A DNA stretch of 19,336 nucleotides from an uncultured Collinsella sp. Lineage in GTDB: Bacteria; Actinomycetota; Coriobacteriia; Coriobacteriales; Coriobacteriaceae. Where the stretch lies: assembly GCA_900544845.1 (NCBI GenBank), contig UQWV01000039.1, forward strand, positions 1 through 19,336, given 5' to 3'. Shown here piece by piece: positions 1 through 7,274 of the stretch (positions are counted from its first letter, which is position 1; every line of letters starts with the position of its first letter). Position numbers and translations under genes: made by a program. The notes under the pieces are model-generated. The model had not been told where the DNA came from and ran no database searches. It saw nothing but the letters and a program-made list of their open reading frames with translations.

Positions 1-716
1 TTCCCAAATACGAGGCGATAGCTGCAGATATTCGTCGAAGCATCGAGGATGGCGCTCTTAAACCGGGCGACAAGCTTCCCACCGTCGTTGAGTTCTGCAA
101 GCTCTATAACGTTTCCAAAATCACCGTCAAACGAGCTATTGAACAAATCACCGAAGAAGGTCTTATTACCAGCCGGCGTGGATCGGGTACCTACGTTAAG
201 GACACGGCGGGGCTTCCCGGCCAGGCGTTTTTCCAGGGCAAAAACGACCGTACCCAGGGTTTTTCGTATGAGCATCGCGGGGAGAAGGTGACCTCGGTGG
301 TCTACGATTTCTCGATCGTTAATCCACCAGCGGACATCGCAGCCCAGCTGGGAATTGCCGAGGATGACTTTGCCTATCACGTCGTGCGCGTGCGTCAGGC
401 CGATGAGAAGCCCATCGTTATCGAGTACACCTACATGCCCCTCGAGCTGATTCCAGGCCTTAAAAAGAAGGACCTGTACGGATCGGTCTACCGCTTCATC
501 CGCGAGCAATGTGGGCTGAAGATTTCGAGCTTCCACCGTACCATTCGCGCCGTGGCAGCAACCGAGGAAGAAGCCGAGCGTCTGGACACCAAACTTGGCT
601 CTCCCCTGCTCGAGCTCACCCAGATTGGCTTTTTGGACAGCGGCGCCGCCTTTGAGTATTCGATCTCGCGCAACGTTGGCGATCGCTTTGAGTTGCACAA
701 CGTAACGTTGGCATAG
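1..716 (+). CDS. GntR/HutC-family transcriptional regulator (5' end cut off)
   Basis: The gene is open from the left edge (first full codon at 3) to a TAG at 714-716, so only a few N-terminal residues are missing. The first ~65 visible residues form a GntR winged helix-turn-helix: an IAADIRRSIEDGALKPGDKLP stretch, then a recognition region containing KITVKRAIEQ, ending in RRGSGTYV. The remaining ~140 residues match a UTRA ligand-binding domain (HutC subfamily), with the characteristic PIVIEYTYMP segment and a C-terminal FEYSISRNVGDRFEL block. Family members are usually repressors that release DNA when they bind a small molecule, often a sugar phosphate. manA starts 74 bases downstream on the same strand, so control of sugar-phosphate genes is a reasonable inference, but the ligand cannot be read from the sequence. 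Confidence 0.9.
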   Translation, partial: PKYEAIAADIRRSIEDGALKPGDKLPTVVEFCKLYNVSKITVKRAIEQITEEGLITSRRGSGTYVKDTAGLPGQAFFQGKNDRTQGFSYEHRGEKVTSVVYDFSIVNPPADIAAQLGIAEDDFAYHVVRVRQADEKPIVIEYTYMPLELIPGLKKKDLYGSVYRFIREQCGLKISSFHRTIRAVAATEEEAERLDTKLGSPLLELTQIGFLDSGAAFEYSISRNVGDRFELHNVTLA

Positions 717-790
717 GTTTTTGTAGTCACGCGGGCGCTCGTTTTGAGCCGTCTTACGCGGCACCCGCACAACCTTATGGGAGTATGCAC

Positions 791-1723
791 ATGTCCGATT
801 TGATTAAACTCACGCCGATCTTCCACGAGAAGATCTGGGGCGGCCGCCAGTTGGAGACCGTGTTTGGCTACGACATTCCCGAGGGTCCCATCGGTGAGTG
901 CTGGGCCATCTCGGCCCATCCCAACGGCGACTGCCAGATTGCGGAGGGACCGTACGCCGGCCACACGCTGTCGTGGCTGTGGGCCGAGCACCGCGAGCTC
1001 TTTGGCAACTGCGAGGGCAAGGAGTTCCCGCTGCTCATCAAGATTCTGGACGCCAAGGACGACCTTTCGATCCAGATTCATCCCAACGACGAGTACGCCG
1101 CCAAGCACGAGAACGGCAGCCTGGGCAAAACCGAGTGCTGGTATGTACTGGACTGCGAGCCCGGTGCCACGATCATCGTCGGCCAGCGCGCGCACGACCG
1201 CGCCGAGGCCGCGCAGATGATCGAGGGGGGCCGTTGGGACGAGATGCTCAACGTGCTGCCGATTCACAAGGGAGACTTTTTCCAGATCGACTCCGGCACC
1301 GTTCACGCCATCAAGACCGGCACGCTGATTCTGGAGACGCAGCAGTCGAGCGACGTGACATATCGTCTGTACGACTACGACCGCCCCGGCACCGACGGAA
1401 AGCTGCGCCCGCTGCACATTGAGCAGAGCCTCGACTGCATCGACTTTGATGCTCAGGCTCCGACCGACGGCACGGTGACCGCGCCCGAGGTGGACGGCGT
1501 GACCGAGCTCGAGTCCAACCCCTGCTACACCGTCGATCGCGTGCGCGCCAACGGCAGCAAGACCCTCGACCAGCGCTGGCCCTTCATGTGCCTGTCAGTC
1601 ATCGACGGCGAAGGCACCGTCTGCGGCGAGCCCGTTCACAAGGGCAGCCACCTGCTGGCTCCGAGCACCGTCAGCTCCATCGACCTCGAAGGCAAGATGG
1701 AACTGATCATCAGCCACCTGTAA
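791..1723 (+). CDS. manA: Mannose-6-phosphate isomerase, class I (short form)
   Basis: The 310-residue protein matches the short bacterial type I phosphomannose isomerase, a cytoplasmic Zn enzyme that interconverts mannose-6-phosphate and fructose-6-phosphate. It begins with the typical LTPIFHEKIWGGRQL. The predicted Zn ligands are Q95 and H97 in QIHPND, E115 in TECWYV and H172 in DSGTVHAI; the active-site region continues with YRLYDYDR at 191-198. Another ATG lies two codons upstream at 785, but the GGGAG Shine-Dalgarno at 779-783 is only one base from it and seven bases from the ATG at 791, so 791 is preferred. It lies directly behind a GntR/UTRA regulator and may be co-transcribed with it. 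A hairpin at 1789-1822 probably ends the transcript. Confidence 0.95.
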   Translation: MSDLIKLTPIFHEKIWGGRQLETVFGYDIPEGPIGECWAISAHPNGDCQIAEGPYAGHTLSWLWAEHRELFGNCEGKEFPLLIKILDAKDDLSIQIHPNDEYAAKHENGSLGKTECWYVLDCEPGATIIVGQRAHDRAEAAQMIEGGRWDEMLNVLPIHKGDFFQIDSGTVHAIKTGTLILETQQSSDVTYRLYDYDRPGTDGKLRPLHIEQSLDCIDFDAQAPTDGTVTAPEVDGVTELESNPCYTVDRVRANGSKTLDQRWPFMCLSVIDGEGTVCGEPVHKGSHLLAPSTVSSIDLEGKMELIISHL

Positions 1724-1788
1724 GCTACCGATCCCCGAACGCTCGCCGGGATGGGCGCGGGGTTGGAACAACAATCTAAGACGCAACA

Positions 1789-1822
1789 AGGGGCTCCCCC
1801 GTCTATGTACGGGAGAGCCCCT
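1789..1822 (+). terminator. Stem-loop terminator after manA
   Basis: AGGGGCTCCCCC (1789-1800) pairs with GGGAGAGCCCCT (1811-1822) over 12 positions with one mismatch, around a 10-base loop. It lies 66 bases after the manA stop. The following sequence is only moderately T-rich and has no clean T-tract, so factor-independent termination is likely but not certain. Confidence 0.6.
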
Positions 1823-1910
1823 ACTCGTATCTATTTATCAGCCCACCCGGCTCTCCAGATTAAAAAGCGAACGAGCAGAGCAACGTTCGCAAGCAGCGTT
1901 ATCTAAGGAC

Positions 1911-2035
1911 CTGGGCGGGCGTATGGGGCAACATCGATCGCGAGTTCCGCACGAGCCGGAGAGCATTTAATGTGCTCTCCGTGCGAGTCAGGACTGTCCG
2001 AGCAGGCGACCAAAGCCCCCGGCGCGCCCGCCTAG
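1911..2035. other. Highly structured 125-nt segment, candidate non-coding RNA
   Basis: Both ends pair: CTGGGCGGGCG (1911-1921) with CGCCCGCCTAG (2025-2035), 11 pairs including one G-U. Inside, GGGGC (1925-1929) pairs with GCCCC (2015-2019). A central hairpin is made of CGCAC (1948-1952) with GTGCG (1981-1985) and GGAGAGCA (1958-1965) with TGCTCTCC (1973-1980), leaving a five-base bulge GAGCC and a seven-base loop. Nested arms of this kind suggest a folded RNA rather than spacer. I do not recognise the family: the GGAA-capped SRP apical motif and the RNase P core are both absent. The strand is unknown. The rest of the 423-base gap from 1724 to 2146 holds the manA terminator, the post-pcrA hairpin, and nothing else I can name. 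Confidence 0.4.
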
Positions 2036-2048
2036 CCGGATGTACGGG

Positions 2049-2141
2049 TTTTCCAGGTGCGGCAGATCGGCCTGAAAGAGGAGGGCATAGACCTTGAGGT
2101 CATGCCCGACGATTGAAGGCCGAGGTGCCGTGCCTGGGAAA
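2049..2141 (-). terminator. Long nested hairpin directly after pcrA
   Basis: Outer arms 2049-2073 and 2117-2141 pair over 25 positions with 20 Watson-Crick pairs, 3 G-U pairs and 2 mismatches. An inner hairpin pairs GGGCAT (2083-2088) and GACC (2090-2093) with GGTC (2098-2101) and ATGCCC (2102-2107), with A2089 bulged. A further CCTAG at 2031-2035 can pair with CTAGG at 2147-2151, which includes the pcrA stop codon. The position, just downstream of a minus-strand gene, suggests transcript termination or 3'-end protection. The inner core recurs after uppP. Confidence 0.55.
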
Positions 2142-2146
2142 GCCGC

Positions 2147-5047
2147 CTAGGTCAGTTTCACTATAGGCGCAAAGCCCTTCATAAGCTTTTTGGTCTGACC
2201 GGTCTTTTCGAATTGAACCTCGATCATGTCGCCCGCGACGCCGATAACGGTACCGGTGCCAAAGGTCTTGTGGCTCACGGTATCGCCCGCGGCAAAGTCC
2301 TGCGACGCGCTGGCGCGATCGACCTTGCGCTCCACCGTCGGCGACACCTTGGACGACGGCTTTTTAGCTCGCGGTGCGCCCGAGCCAAAGGTCGAGGCAA
2401 CACGGCCGGCATCGGGCGAGACCCCACGATGGCGCTCGGTCCCGTAGCTGCTGCCGCCAAAGAAATCGTCGAAGCTCGATCCGCCGCGCGAACCGGAACC
2501 GCCGGTCGAGCGCGTATGCGAGCCAAACACCTTGCCGCCATACATATCCGAGCCCATGCCCGAGCCAAAGGTGCCGTGACGGTCGCCGCGCTTCTCCCAG
2601 CCCGTGCCCTCAAAACCGGCAGAACCGATACCGCTAAACTCGATATCCTCAAACGGAATCTCGTTGAGGAAGCGCGAACGCGGGTTGGCAGAGGTCGAGC
2701 CGTAGGTGCGACGCGTGGCAGCATAGGTCAGGAACAGGCGCTTACGGGCACGCGTGATGGCAACGTAGGCCAGGCGACGCTCCTCCTCGAGCTTGCCCGG
2801 GTCATCGCTGCCGCCAAAGTCGTGCACGTGCGGGAAGATGCCCTCCTCCATACCGGCAACGAACACCGCCGGGAACTCCAGGCCCTTGGCGGAGTGGATG
2901 GTCATCATGGTGATGGCATGCGTCTCGCCGGCCAGGGAATCCAAGTCGGAGCGCAGGGCCAGCCACTCCATGAGTGCCGGCAGCGCCTTACAGGTGAGCG
3001 GACCGTAGGTGCGCTCGATCTCATCGGCATGCACGGCGCCCGCCGGTAGCTCTGTTGGCACGGCATACGCGTTGCCCGCGATGGCGGCGGCCAAGGCATC
3101 CTGCGGCGAGAGCGCCGGGGCGGCTAGGTTATCGAGCGGATTGGAACCTGCGGCGTCACGAGCGCCGACAAGTGCCTCAAACGAGGATGCCGGAGCGGAC
3201 GGCCCCGGCTCGGGCGCGGGCGCACTCACCACGACGGGCTCGGACTCGGCGACGGACGGCACGTCGGCAACACCGGCCGCGCGCAGCTCTTCCAAGCTCT
3301 CGAGCGTCCCCTCGATATCCTCGTGCGTCTCCTCAAATTCGGCGGCGACGCCCAGGAATTCCTGGATGTTCTCGGCGCGGCTCTCGGACTCCATGGTGCC
3401 CTCGGCGCGGAACGCCTGCAGCAGGCCCGTCTTGTCGACAATCATCTCGACGACATCCTTGAGCTCGCCGTCCATGCGGCGACCCTCGCGTACCAGCGCC
3501 ACAAAGCTCGACAGGCCGTTGCGCACCTTGGCACTAAACATGCCCGTCTCGGCGCACGCGATCTCGCAAGCCTGGAAGAACGAGCAACGGTTGTCGCGCG
3601 CCAGCTGCTCAATCTTTTGGATCGAGGTGGAGCCGATACCGCGGCGCGGCGTGTTGATGACGCGCTTGACGCTCATCTCGTCTGCCGGGTTCACGATCAT
3701 CTTGAGGTAGGCCATGACGTCGCGGATCTCGGCACGGTCGAAGAATCGCGTGCCGCCCACGATCTTGTAGGGCACGCCCGCGCGCAGGAACATATCTTCG
3801 AGAATGCGCGACTGGGCATTGGTGCGGTAGAACACGGCGATGTCGTCGTAACTCGTGCCCTTGGAGTGCAGCTTTTCGATCTCGCCGGCAATCCAGCGGC
3901 CCTCGTCGCGCTCATCGCTTGCCTGGAAGGCCTGGATCTTCTCGCCATCGCCCTCGGCCGTAAACAGGCGCTTGTCCTTGCGCTGTGAGTTGTGACGCAC
4001 CACGGCGTTGGCGGCGCTCAGGATATGGCCCGTGGAGCGGTAGTTCTGCTCGAGCTTGACCGTCTTGCAGTTTTTAAAATCCTTCTCAAAGTCCAGGATA
4101 TTGGTGATGTCGGCGCCACGCCAGCTGTAAATGGACTGGTCATCGTCGCCCACGACCATGAGGTTTTGGTACTTAGCGGCCAGCAGGTTGGCGATCTCGT
4201 ACTGGACGTGGTTGGTGTCCTGATACTCGTCGACGCTAATGTAGCGGAAGCGCTCCTGGTACTTGTCGAGCACCTCGGGGCGGGTGCGCAGCAGCTCGAG
4301 CGCGCGCACGAGCAGGTCGTCAAAGTCCATCGCGTTGGCGGCGCGCAGTCGGCGCTCCAGCTCTAGGTAGACCTGCGCGGCCTTTTTGTCGTTGGGGCTG
4401 TCGGCGGATTTGAGCATGTCCTCGGGCCCGATCATGGCGTTTTTAGCCGAGCTGATCTTGCTGCGGATCATGTTGATGGGGAACTGCTTTTGTTCAATGC
4501 CGAGCGCCTGCATAATGTCACGCACCATGCGCTTTGAGTCGTCATCATCGTAGATGGTGAACTGACCGGTGTAGCCCAGCAGGTCGGCGTCCTCGCGCAG
4601 CATGCGCACGCACATGGCGTGGAAGGTGCACACCCACATGCCGCGGGTGCCGCTGGGGATGAGCGCTGCCAGACGCTCGCGCATCTCGGCCGCGGCCTTG
4701 TTGGTAAACGTGATGGCCAAGACCTGCCAGGGCTTAACACCCAGGTCGCCAAGCATATGGGCGATGCGGAAGGTCAGGACGCGGGTCTTGCCCGAGCCGG
4801 CGCCGGCAAGGACCAGCAGCGGGCCCTCGGTGGTCAGGACGGCCTCGCGCTGGGCGGGGTTCAGGCTATCGATATCGACGAGCGGCTTGGCGGGTTTGGG
4901 CGCCGGAGCCGGGGCGTCGTAGATGTCGAGCGGAACGAGCTCGGGTTCCGGCGCGGCGGGGGCGGTGTACGCATCGAGCGGCACGGGTTCCGGCGCGGGC
5001 GGCACGGGTACCGCGGCGTTCTTTTCCCAGGGCAAGGGCTGGGTCAT
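2147..5047 (-). CDS. pcrA: ATP-dependent DNA helicase, PcrA/UvrD type
   Basis: The 966-residue protein is a superfamily 1A 3'-5' helicase acting in DNA repair and replication restart. Visible motifs are Walker A AGAGSGKT (81-88), DEYQDT (273-278), GDDDQSIYSWRGA (300-312), TIHSAKGLEFPAVFVAGMEE (716-735) and the VAITRARKR region (762-770). The last ~50 residues (about 918-964, KTFGTGTVIG onward) match the PcrA Tudor-like RNA-polymerase-interacting domain, reached through a Gly/Ser-rich linker (about 803-890). Two parts are unusual: a Pro/Ala-rich N-terminal tail of ~60 residues before the LNPAQREAV start of the motor, and a ~115-residue Ala/Pro-rich insertion (about 585-700) where relatives have a few tens of residues. 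An open frame extends upstream to 5131, but the ATG at 5047 has AGGAG six bases before it and is preferred. The gene appears to be transcribed alone. Confidence 0.95.
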   Translation of the reverse strand: MTQPLPWEKNAAVPVPPAPEPVPLDAYTAPAAPEPELVPLDIYDAPAPAPKPAKPLVDIDSLNPAQREAVLTTEGPLLVLAGAGSGKTRVLTFRIAHMLGDLGVKPWQVLAITFTNKAAAEMRERLAALIPSGTRGMWVCTFHAMCVRMLREDADLLGYTGQFTIYDDDDSKRMVRDIMQALGIEQKQFPINMIRSKISSAKNAMIGPEDMLKSADSPNDKKAAQVYLELERRLRAANAMDFDDLLVRALELLRTRPEVLDKYQERFRYISVDEYQDTNHVQYEIANLLAAKYQNLMVVGDDDQSIYSWRGADITNILDFEKDFKNCKTVKLEQNYRSTGHILSAANAVVRHNSQRKDKRLFTAEGDGEKIQAFQASDERDEGRWIAGEIEKLHSKGTSYDDIAVFYRTNAQSRILEDMFLRAGVPYKIVGGTRFFDRAEIRDVMAYLKMIVNPADEMSVKRVINTPRRGIGSTSIQKIEQLARDNRCSFFQACEIACAETGMFSAKVRNGLSSFVALVREGRRMDGELKDVVEMIVDKTGLLQAFRAEGTMESESRAENIQEFLGVAAEFEETHEDIEGTLESLEELRAAGVADVPSVAESEPVVVSAPAPEPGPSAPASSFEALVGARDAAGSNPLDNLAAPALSPQDALAAAIAGNAYAVPTELPAGAVHADEIERTYGPLTCKALPALMEWLALRSDLDSLAGETHAITMMTIHSAKGLEFPAVFVAGMEEGIFPHVHDFGGSDDPGKLEEERRLAYVAITRARKRLFLTYAATRRTYGSTSANPRSRFLNEIPFEDIEFSGIGSAGFEGTGWEKRGDRHGTFGSGMGSDMYGGKVFGSHTRSTGGSGSRGGSSFDDFFGGSSYGTERHRGVSPDAGRVASTFGSGAPRAKKPSSKVSPTVERKVDRASASQDFAAGDTVSHKTFGTGTVIGVAGDMIEVQFEKTGQTKKLMKGFAPIVKLT

Positions 5048-5108
5048 GGGCGACTCCTCATCTGACGGACGGCGCGCCTGCGGGCAGCGCCATAGCTTGA
5101 GCCGTACC

Positions 5109-5114
5109 AGTATA
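5109..5114 (-). promoter_or_regulatory. Probable -10 element of pcrA
   Basis: The minus strand reads TATACT here, one base from the TATAAT consensus, 61 bases upstream of the pcrA ATG. This would give a leader of about 55 bases. No convincing -35 box is visible at the usual spacing; the nearest candidate, TTGCGT, is 19 bases away and weak. Confidence 0.45.
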
Positions 5115-5191
5115 CCGAGCCGCGAGGACACCGACGCAAATCACACCACGACTCCGCGCGCCGCCATCAGGCACGCCCCAGCGGATTTGGC

Positions 5192-5248
5192 GCAATGGGG
5201 TCAAGTTAGTCTGCACCACGTTGGTGCAAAGAAACCTGACCCCAATGC
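5192..5248. repeat. Nested palindrome (REP-like) upstream of pcrA
   Basis: The outer arms GCAATGGGGTCAAGTT (5192-5207) and AACCTGACCCCAATGC (5233-5248) match over 14 of 16 positions. They enclose a perfect seven-base hairpin, TGCACCA (5212-5218) and TGGTGCA (5222-5228), with a three-base CGT loop. It lies in the 357-base gap between pcrA and uppP and is too far from either gene to be a simple terminator. The GGGGTCA core and two-level fold resemble REP sequences mobilised by RAYT-type transposases. No transposase is present here, so this assignment is inferred. Confidence 0.6.
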
Positions 5249-5288
5249 ACCAATCACGGAGCCACCGATGTCATGGCAACGGTAGCGA

Positions 5289-5389
5289 GCGGCGGCCGGG
5301 GCGAACAAATTGGCATGAAAAAGGGGGCGGCATAGACCTTTTGGTCATGCCACCCCCTTTGAATGACAAGTTGTCGCCCCGGCCGCCGC
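5289..5389 (-). terminator. Large nested terminator hairpin after uppP
   Basis: A perfect 16-bp outer stem joins GCGGCGGCCGGGGCGA (5289-5304) to 5374-5389. Inside, AAAGGGGG (5320-5327) pairs with CCCCCTTT (5353-5360), GGCAT (5329-5333) with ATGCC (5347-5351), and GACC (5335-5338) with GGTC (5343-5346), with A5334 bulged. On the minus strand the inner stem ends in CCCCCTTTTT, a good intrinsic terminator for uppP, which stops at 5405. The 5'-to-3' core is nearly the same as in the hairpin after pcrA. Confidence 0.75.
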
Positions 5390-5404
5390 GCAGCGTCGAC
5401 TAAG

Positions 5405-6385
5405 TTAGAGGCCGAGCATCGGCTCCAGAACGAAGAAATATGCAAGCACTACGATGCCCAGGATGATGCGGTAAACACCGAAGCACTTAAAGTCGTGACG
5501 GCGCACGAAGCCCATAAGCCACTTGATGGCGATGAGCGAAACCACAAAGGCCACAACGCAGCCCACGCCCAAGATAGCGACCTCGTTGGCGCCGAACGTA
5601 CCGCCCTTGATGAAATACTTGACCAGCTTGAGCGCACTCGCGCCAAACATGACGGGGATGGCCAGGAAGAACGTAAACTTGGACGCCACCGAACGCGTGC
5701 AGCCCAAAAGCAGGCCGCCGATGATAGTAGAACCGGAGCGAGACGTTCCAGGCACCAGCGAAAGCACCTGGAAGCAGCCGATACCCAGCGCAGTCTTCCA
5801 GCTCAGGTCCTCGAGCGTGGCGATGGAGCCAAAGTCCAGATTCTCGTCATCGTCCTCATCCTCAGCGGTAGCCGCGGCAGGCGCCGCAAAGTGCGCACCG
5901 GCGGGACGTCCGCCCGACACCACAGCACGCGAACCAAACGAACCGGCAACGGCCATTTCCTCGCGCTTGTTCGCGCGCCAGTTCTCGATCACGATAAACA
6001 GCACGCCGTACACAATGAGCGCCAGCGCCACGACGGGAGCATTGTAGAAATGCTCCTCCATCCAGTCGTTGAGCGGCAGGCCGATCGCCGCGGCGGGAAT
6101 GCAGCCGAGCACAATCTTGCCCCACAGCACCCAGGTGTCGCGACGGCCCTCCTTGCCCTTGCTGGGCGAGAACGGATTGAGCTCATGGAAGAACAGCACA
6201 CAGACGGCCAGAATGGCGCCGAGCTGAATCACGACCAGGAACATATTCCAGAACGTCTCGCTCACGTTCATCTTGACGAACTCGTCCACCAAGATCATGT
6301 GACCGGTCGACGAAACAGGCAGCCATTCGGTGATGCCCTCGACCAGGCCCATGAAGGCAGATTTTAGAAGCTCGATAATATCCAA
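5405..6385 (-). CDS. uppP: Undecaprenyl-diphosphate phosphatase
   Basis: UppP (BacA) recycles the lipid carrier of peptidoglycan synthesis by dephosphorylating undecaprenyl diphosphate, and excess enzyme confers bacitracin resistance. The protein has the family motifs EGITEWLPVSSTGH (16-29, with catalytic E16, E20 and H29) and PGTSRSGST (212-220), separated and followed by several hydrophobic membrane segments. The frame is open to a GTG at 6406, but a TTG at 6385 has GAGGGGG five bases upstream and gives MDIIELLKSAFMG, the usual UppP N-terminus, so TTG is chosen (326 residues). Between the two conserved halves lies a ~50-residue hydrophilic insertion (about 140-190) that includes an acidic run EDEDDDE, and this makes the protein longer than the usual ~270-280 residues. 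The gene appears to be monocistronic. Confidence 0.95.
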   Translation of the reverse strand: MDIIELLKSAFMGLVEGITEWLPVSSTGHMILVDEFVKMNVSETFWNMFLVVIQLGAILAVCVLFFHELNPFSPSKGKEGRRDTWVLWGKIVLGCIPAAAIGLPLNDWMEEHFYNAPVVALALIVYGVLFIVIENWRANKREEMAVAGSFGSRAVVSGGRPAGAHFAAPAAATAEDEDDDENLDFGSIATLEDLSWKTALGIGCFQVLSLVPGTSRSGSTIIGGLLLGCTRSVASKFTFFLAIPVMFGASALKLVKYFIKGGTFGANEVAILGVGCVVAFVVSLIAIKWLMGFVRRHDFKCFGVYRIILGIVVLAYFFVLEPMLGL

Positions 6386-6632
6386 AGGGACCCCCTCGTT
6401 AGACACCCGCCGATATTGTTCTGCGGACGGTGCGGGCGATGTCCCATTATCAACCGTTCGGGCGCGTCTACGCCTACCCTTACCAAAAAACTCGCCCGTT
6501 CACAGAATTGCGAGCGGTCAAACCCAAATCCTTGGGTATAACTGCAACAAGATAGAGTGTCCGGCGGCCAACGCGCCCGCGCCCGCCCGATGCACGAGCC
6601 CCGCGCCCGTGCGATAGACCAAGGAGGAAACC

Positions 6633-7070
6633 ATGAACGAGGGCTACACCAAGGTATTTGTTTCACTCGACGGTACTGAGCAGCAGGATTTTGTGCTCGC
6701 ACGCGCCATCAAGGTCGCCGCGAACAACGGCGCCAAGCTGATAATCGGCCACGTTATCGATTCCACGGCGCTCGAGAGCGCCGGTTCCTATCCGGTCGAT
6801 CTGGTCAACGGCCTAGAGGAGGCATTTAAGAACTCCATCGCCAAGCAGCTCGAAGAGGCTAAGGCCAATCCCGACATCCCCGAGGTCGAGGTCATGATTC
6901 GCGCCGGCCGCATTCGCGAGACGCTTAAGGACGAGATGCTCGACGTGGTTAAGCCCGACCTGGTGCTCTGCGGCGCCCGCGGCCTGTCCTCGATCAAGTA
7001 TGCGCTGCTGGGTTCGATTTCGACGTTCCTGCTGCGCAATACGGACTGCGACATCTTGGTCGTGAAGTAG
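6633..7070 (+). CDS. Universal stress protein (UspA family)
   Basis: The 145-residue single-domain Usp protein is cytoplasmic and nucleotide-binding, with a general role in stress survival. It starts with the KVFVSLDGTEQQDFVLARAI strand-helix unit. Near its C-terminus the ATP-binding signature G-2X-G-9X-G-S is complete (G at CGARG, then LLGSIS), which points to the ATP-binding subclass. A perfect AGGAGG lies a few bases upstream of the ATG at 6633. The 247-base upstream gap contains TATAAC at 6537-6542 as a possible -10 and a small ACCCAA/TTGGGT hairpin at 6522-6537, but I see no good -35. A palindrome and a strong terminator follow the gene. Confidence 0.92.
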   Translation: MNEGYTKVFVSLDGTEQQDFVLARAIKVAANNGAKLIIGHVIDSTALESAGSYPVDLVNGLEEAFKNSIAKQLEEAKANPDIPEVEVMIRAGRIRETLKDEMLDVVKPDLVLCGARGLSSIKYALLGSISTFLLRNTDCDILVVK

Positions 7071-7083
7071 CGTTGCTCCCACC

Positions 7084-7177
7084 GGCCGCGGGGCCTGCGG
7101 GGTTTCCTAAGGGCACGTCCTCGCCGCGTTGCGGCTGCGGGATGTGCCCTTAGGAAACCCCTCCCGGCCCCGCGGCC
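7084..7177. repeat. 94-nt two-tier palindrome between uspA and the kinase gene
   Basis: GGCCGCGGGGCC (7084-7095) is a perfect inverted match of GGCCCCGCGGCC (7166-7177). Immediately inside, the 18 bases at 7099-7116, containing GGTTTCCTAAGGGCAC, are a perfect inverted match of 7144-7161. Together they form 30 base pairs interrupted only by three and four unpaired bases. The 27-base centre is GC-rich. A separate conventional terminator follows at 7220, so this palindrome is more than a simple terminator and may be a dispersed repeat. Confidence 0.7.
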
Positions 7178-7219
7178 TTCGCAGCCTTACTTCAACGAGT
7201 TATCTGATGGAAAAATGGC

Positions 7220-7250
7220 GTGCCGCCCCGTTTGGGGCGGCACATTTTGT
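7220..7250. terminator. Bidirectional intrinsic terminator
   Basis: GTGCCGCCCC (7220-7229) and GGGGCGGCAC (7234-7243) form a perfect 10-bp stem with a GTTT loop. ATTTTGTTT follows on the plus strand, and GCCATTTTT follows on the minus strand. It therefore serves the uspA transcript (plus) and the two-component operon ending at 7275 (minus). Confidence 0.85.
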
Positions 7251-7274
7251 TTGGACGGGCGTTTGCCGTGTGCG

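Noticed and set aside
488..1417. A 309-residue minus-strand frame opposite manA
   Set aside because: It overlaps both the GntR gene and manA and has no family features.
1911..2035. SRP RNA or RNase P RNA
   Set aside because: The UCAGG...AGCAG-like bases near 1988-2004 recall SRP RNA, but the GGAA-capped apical stem is missing, and there is no GAGGAAAGUCC-type RNase P core.
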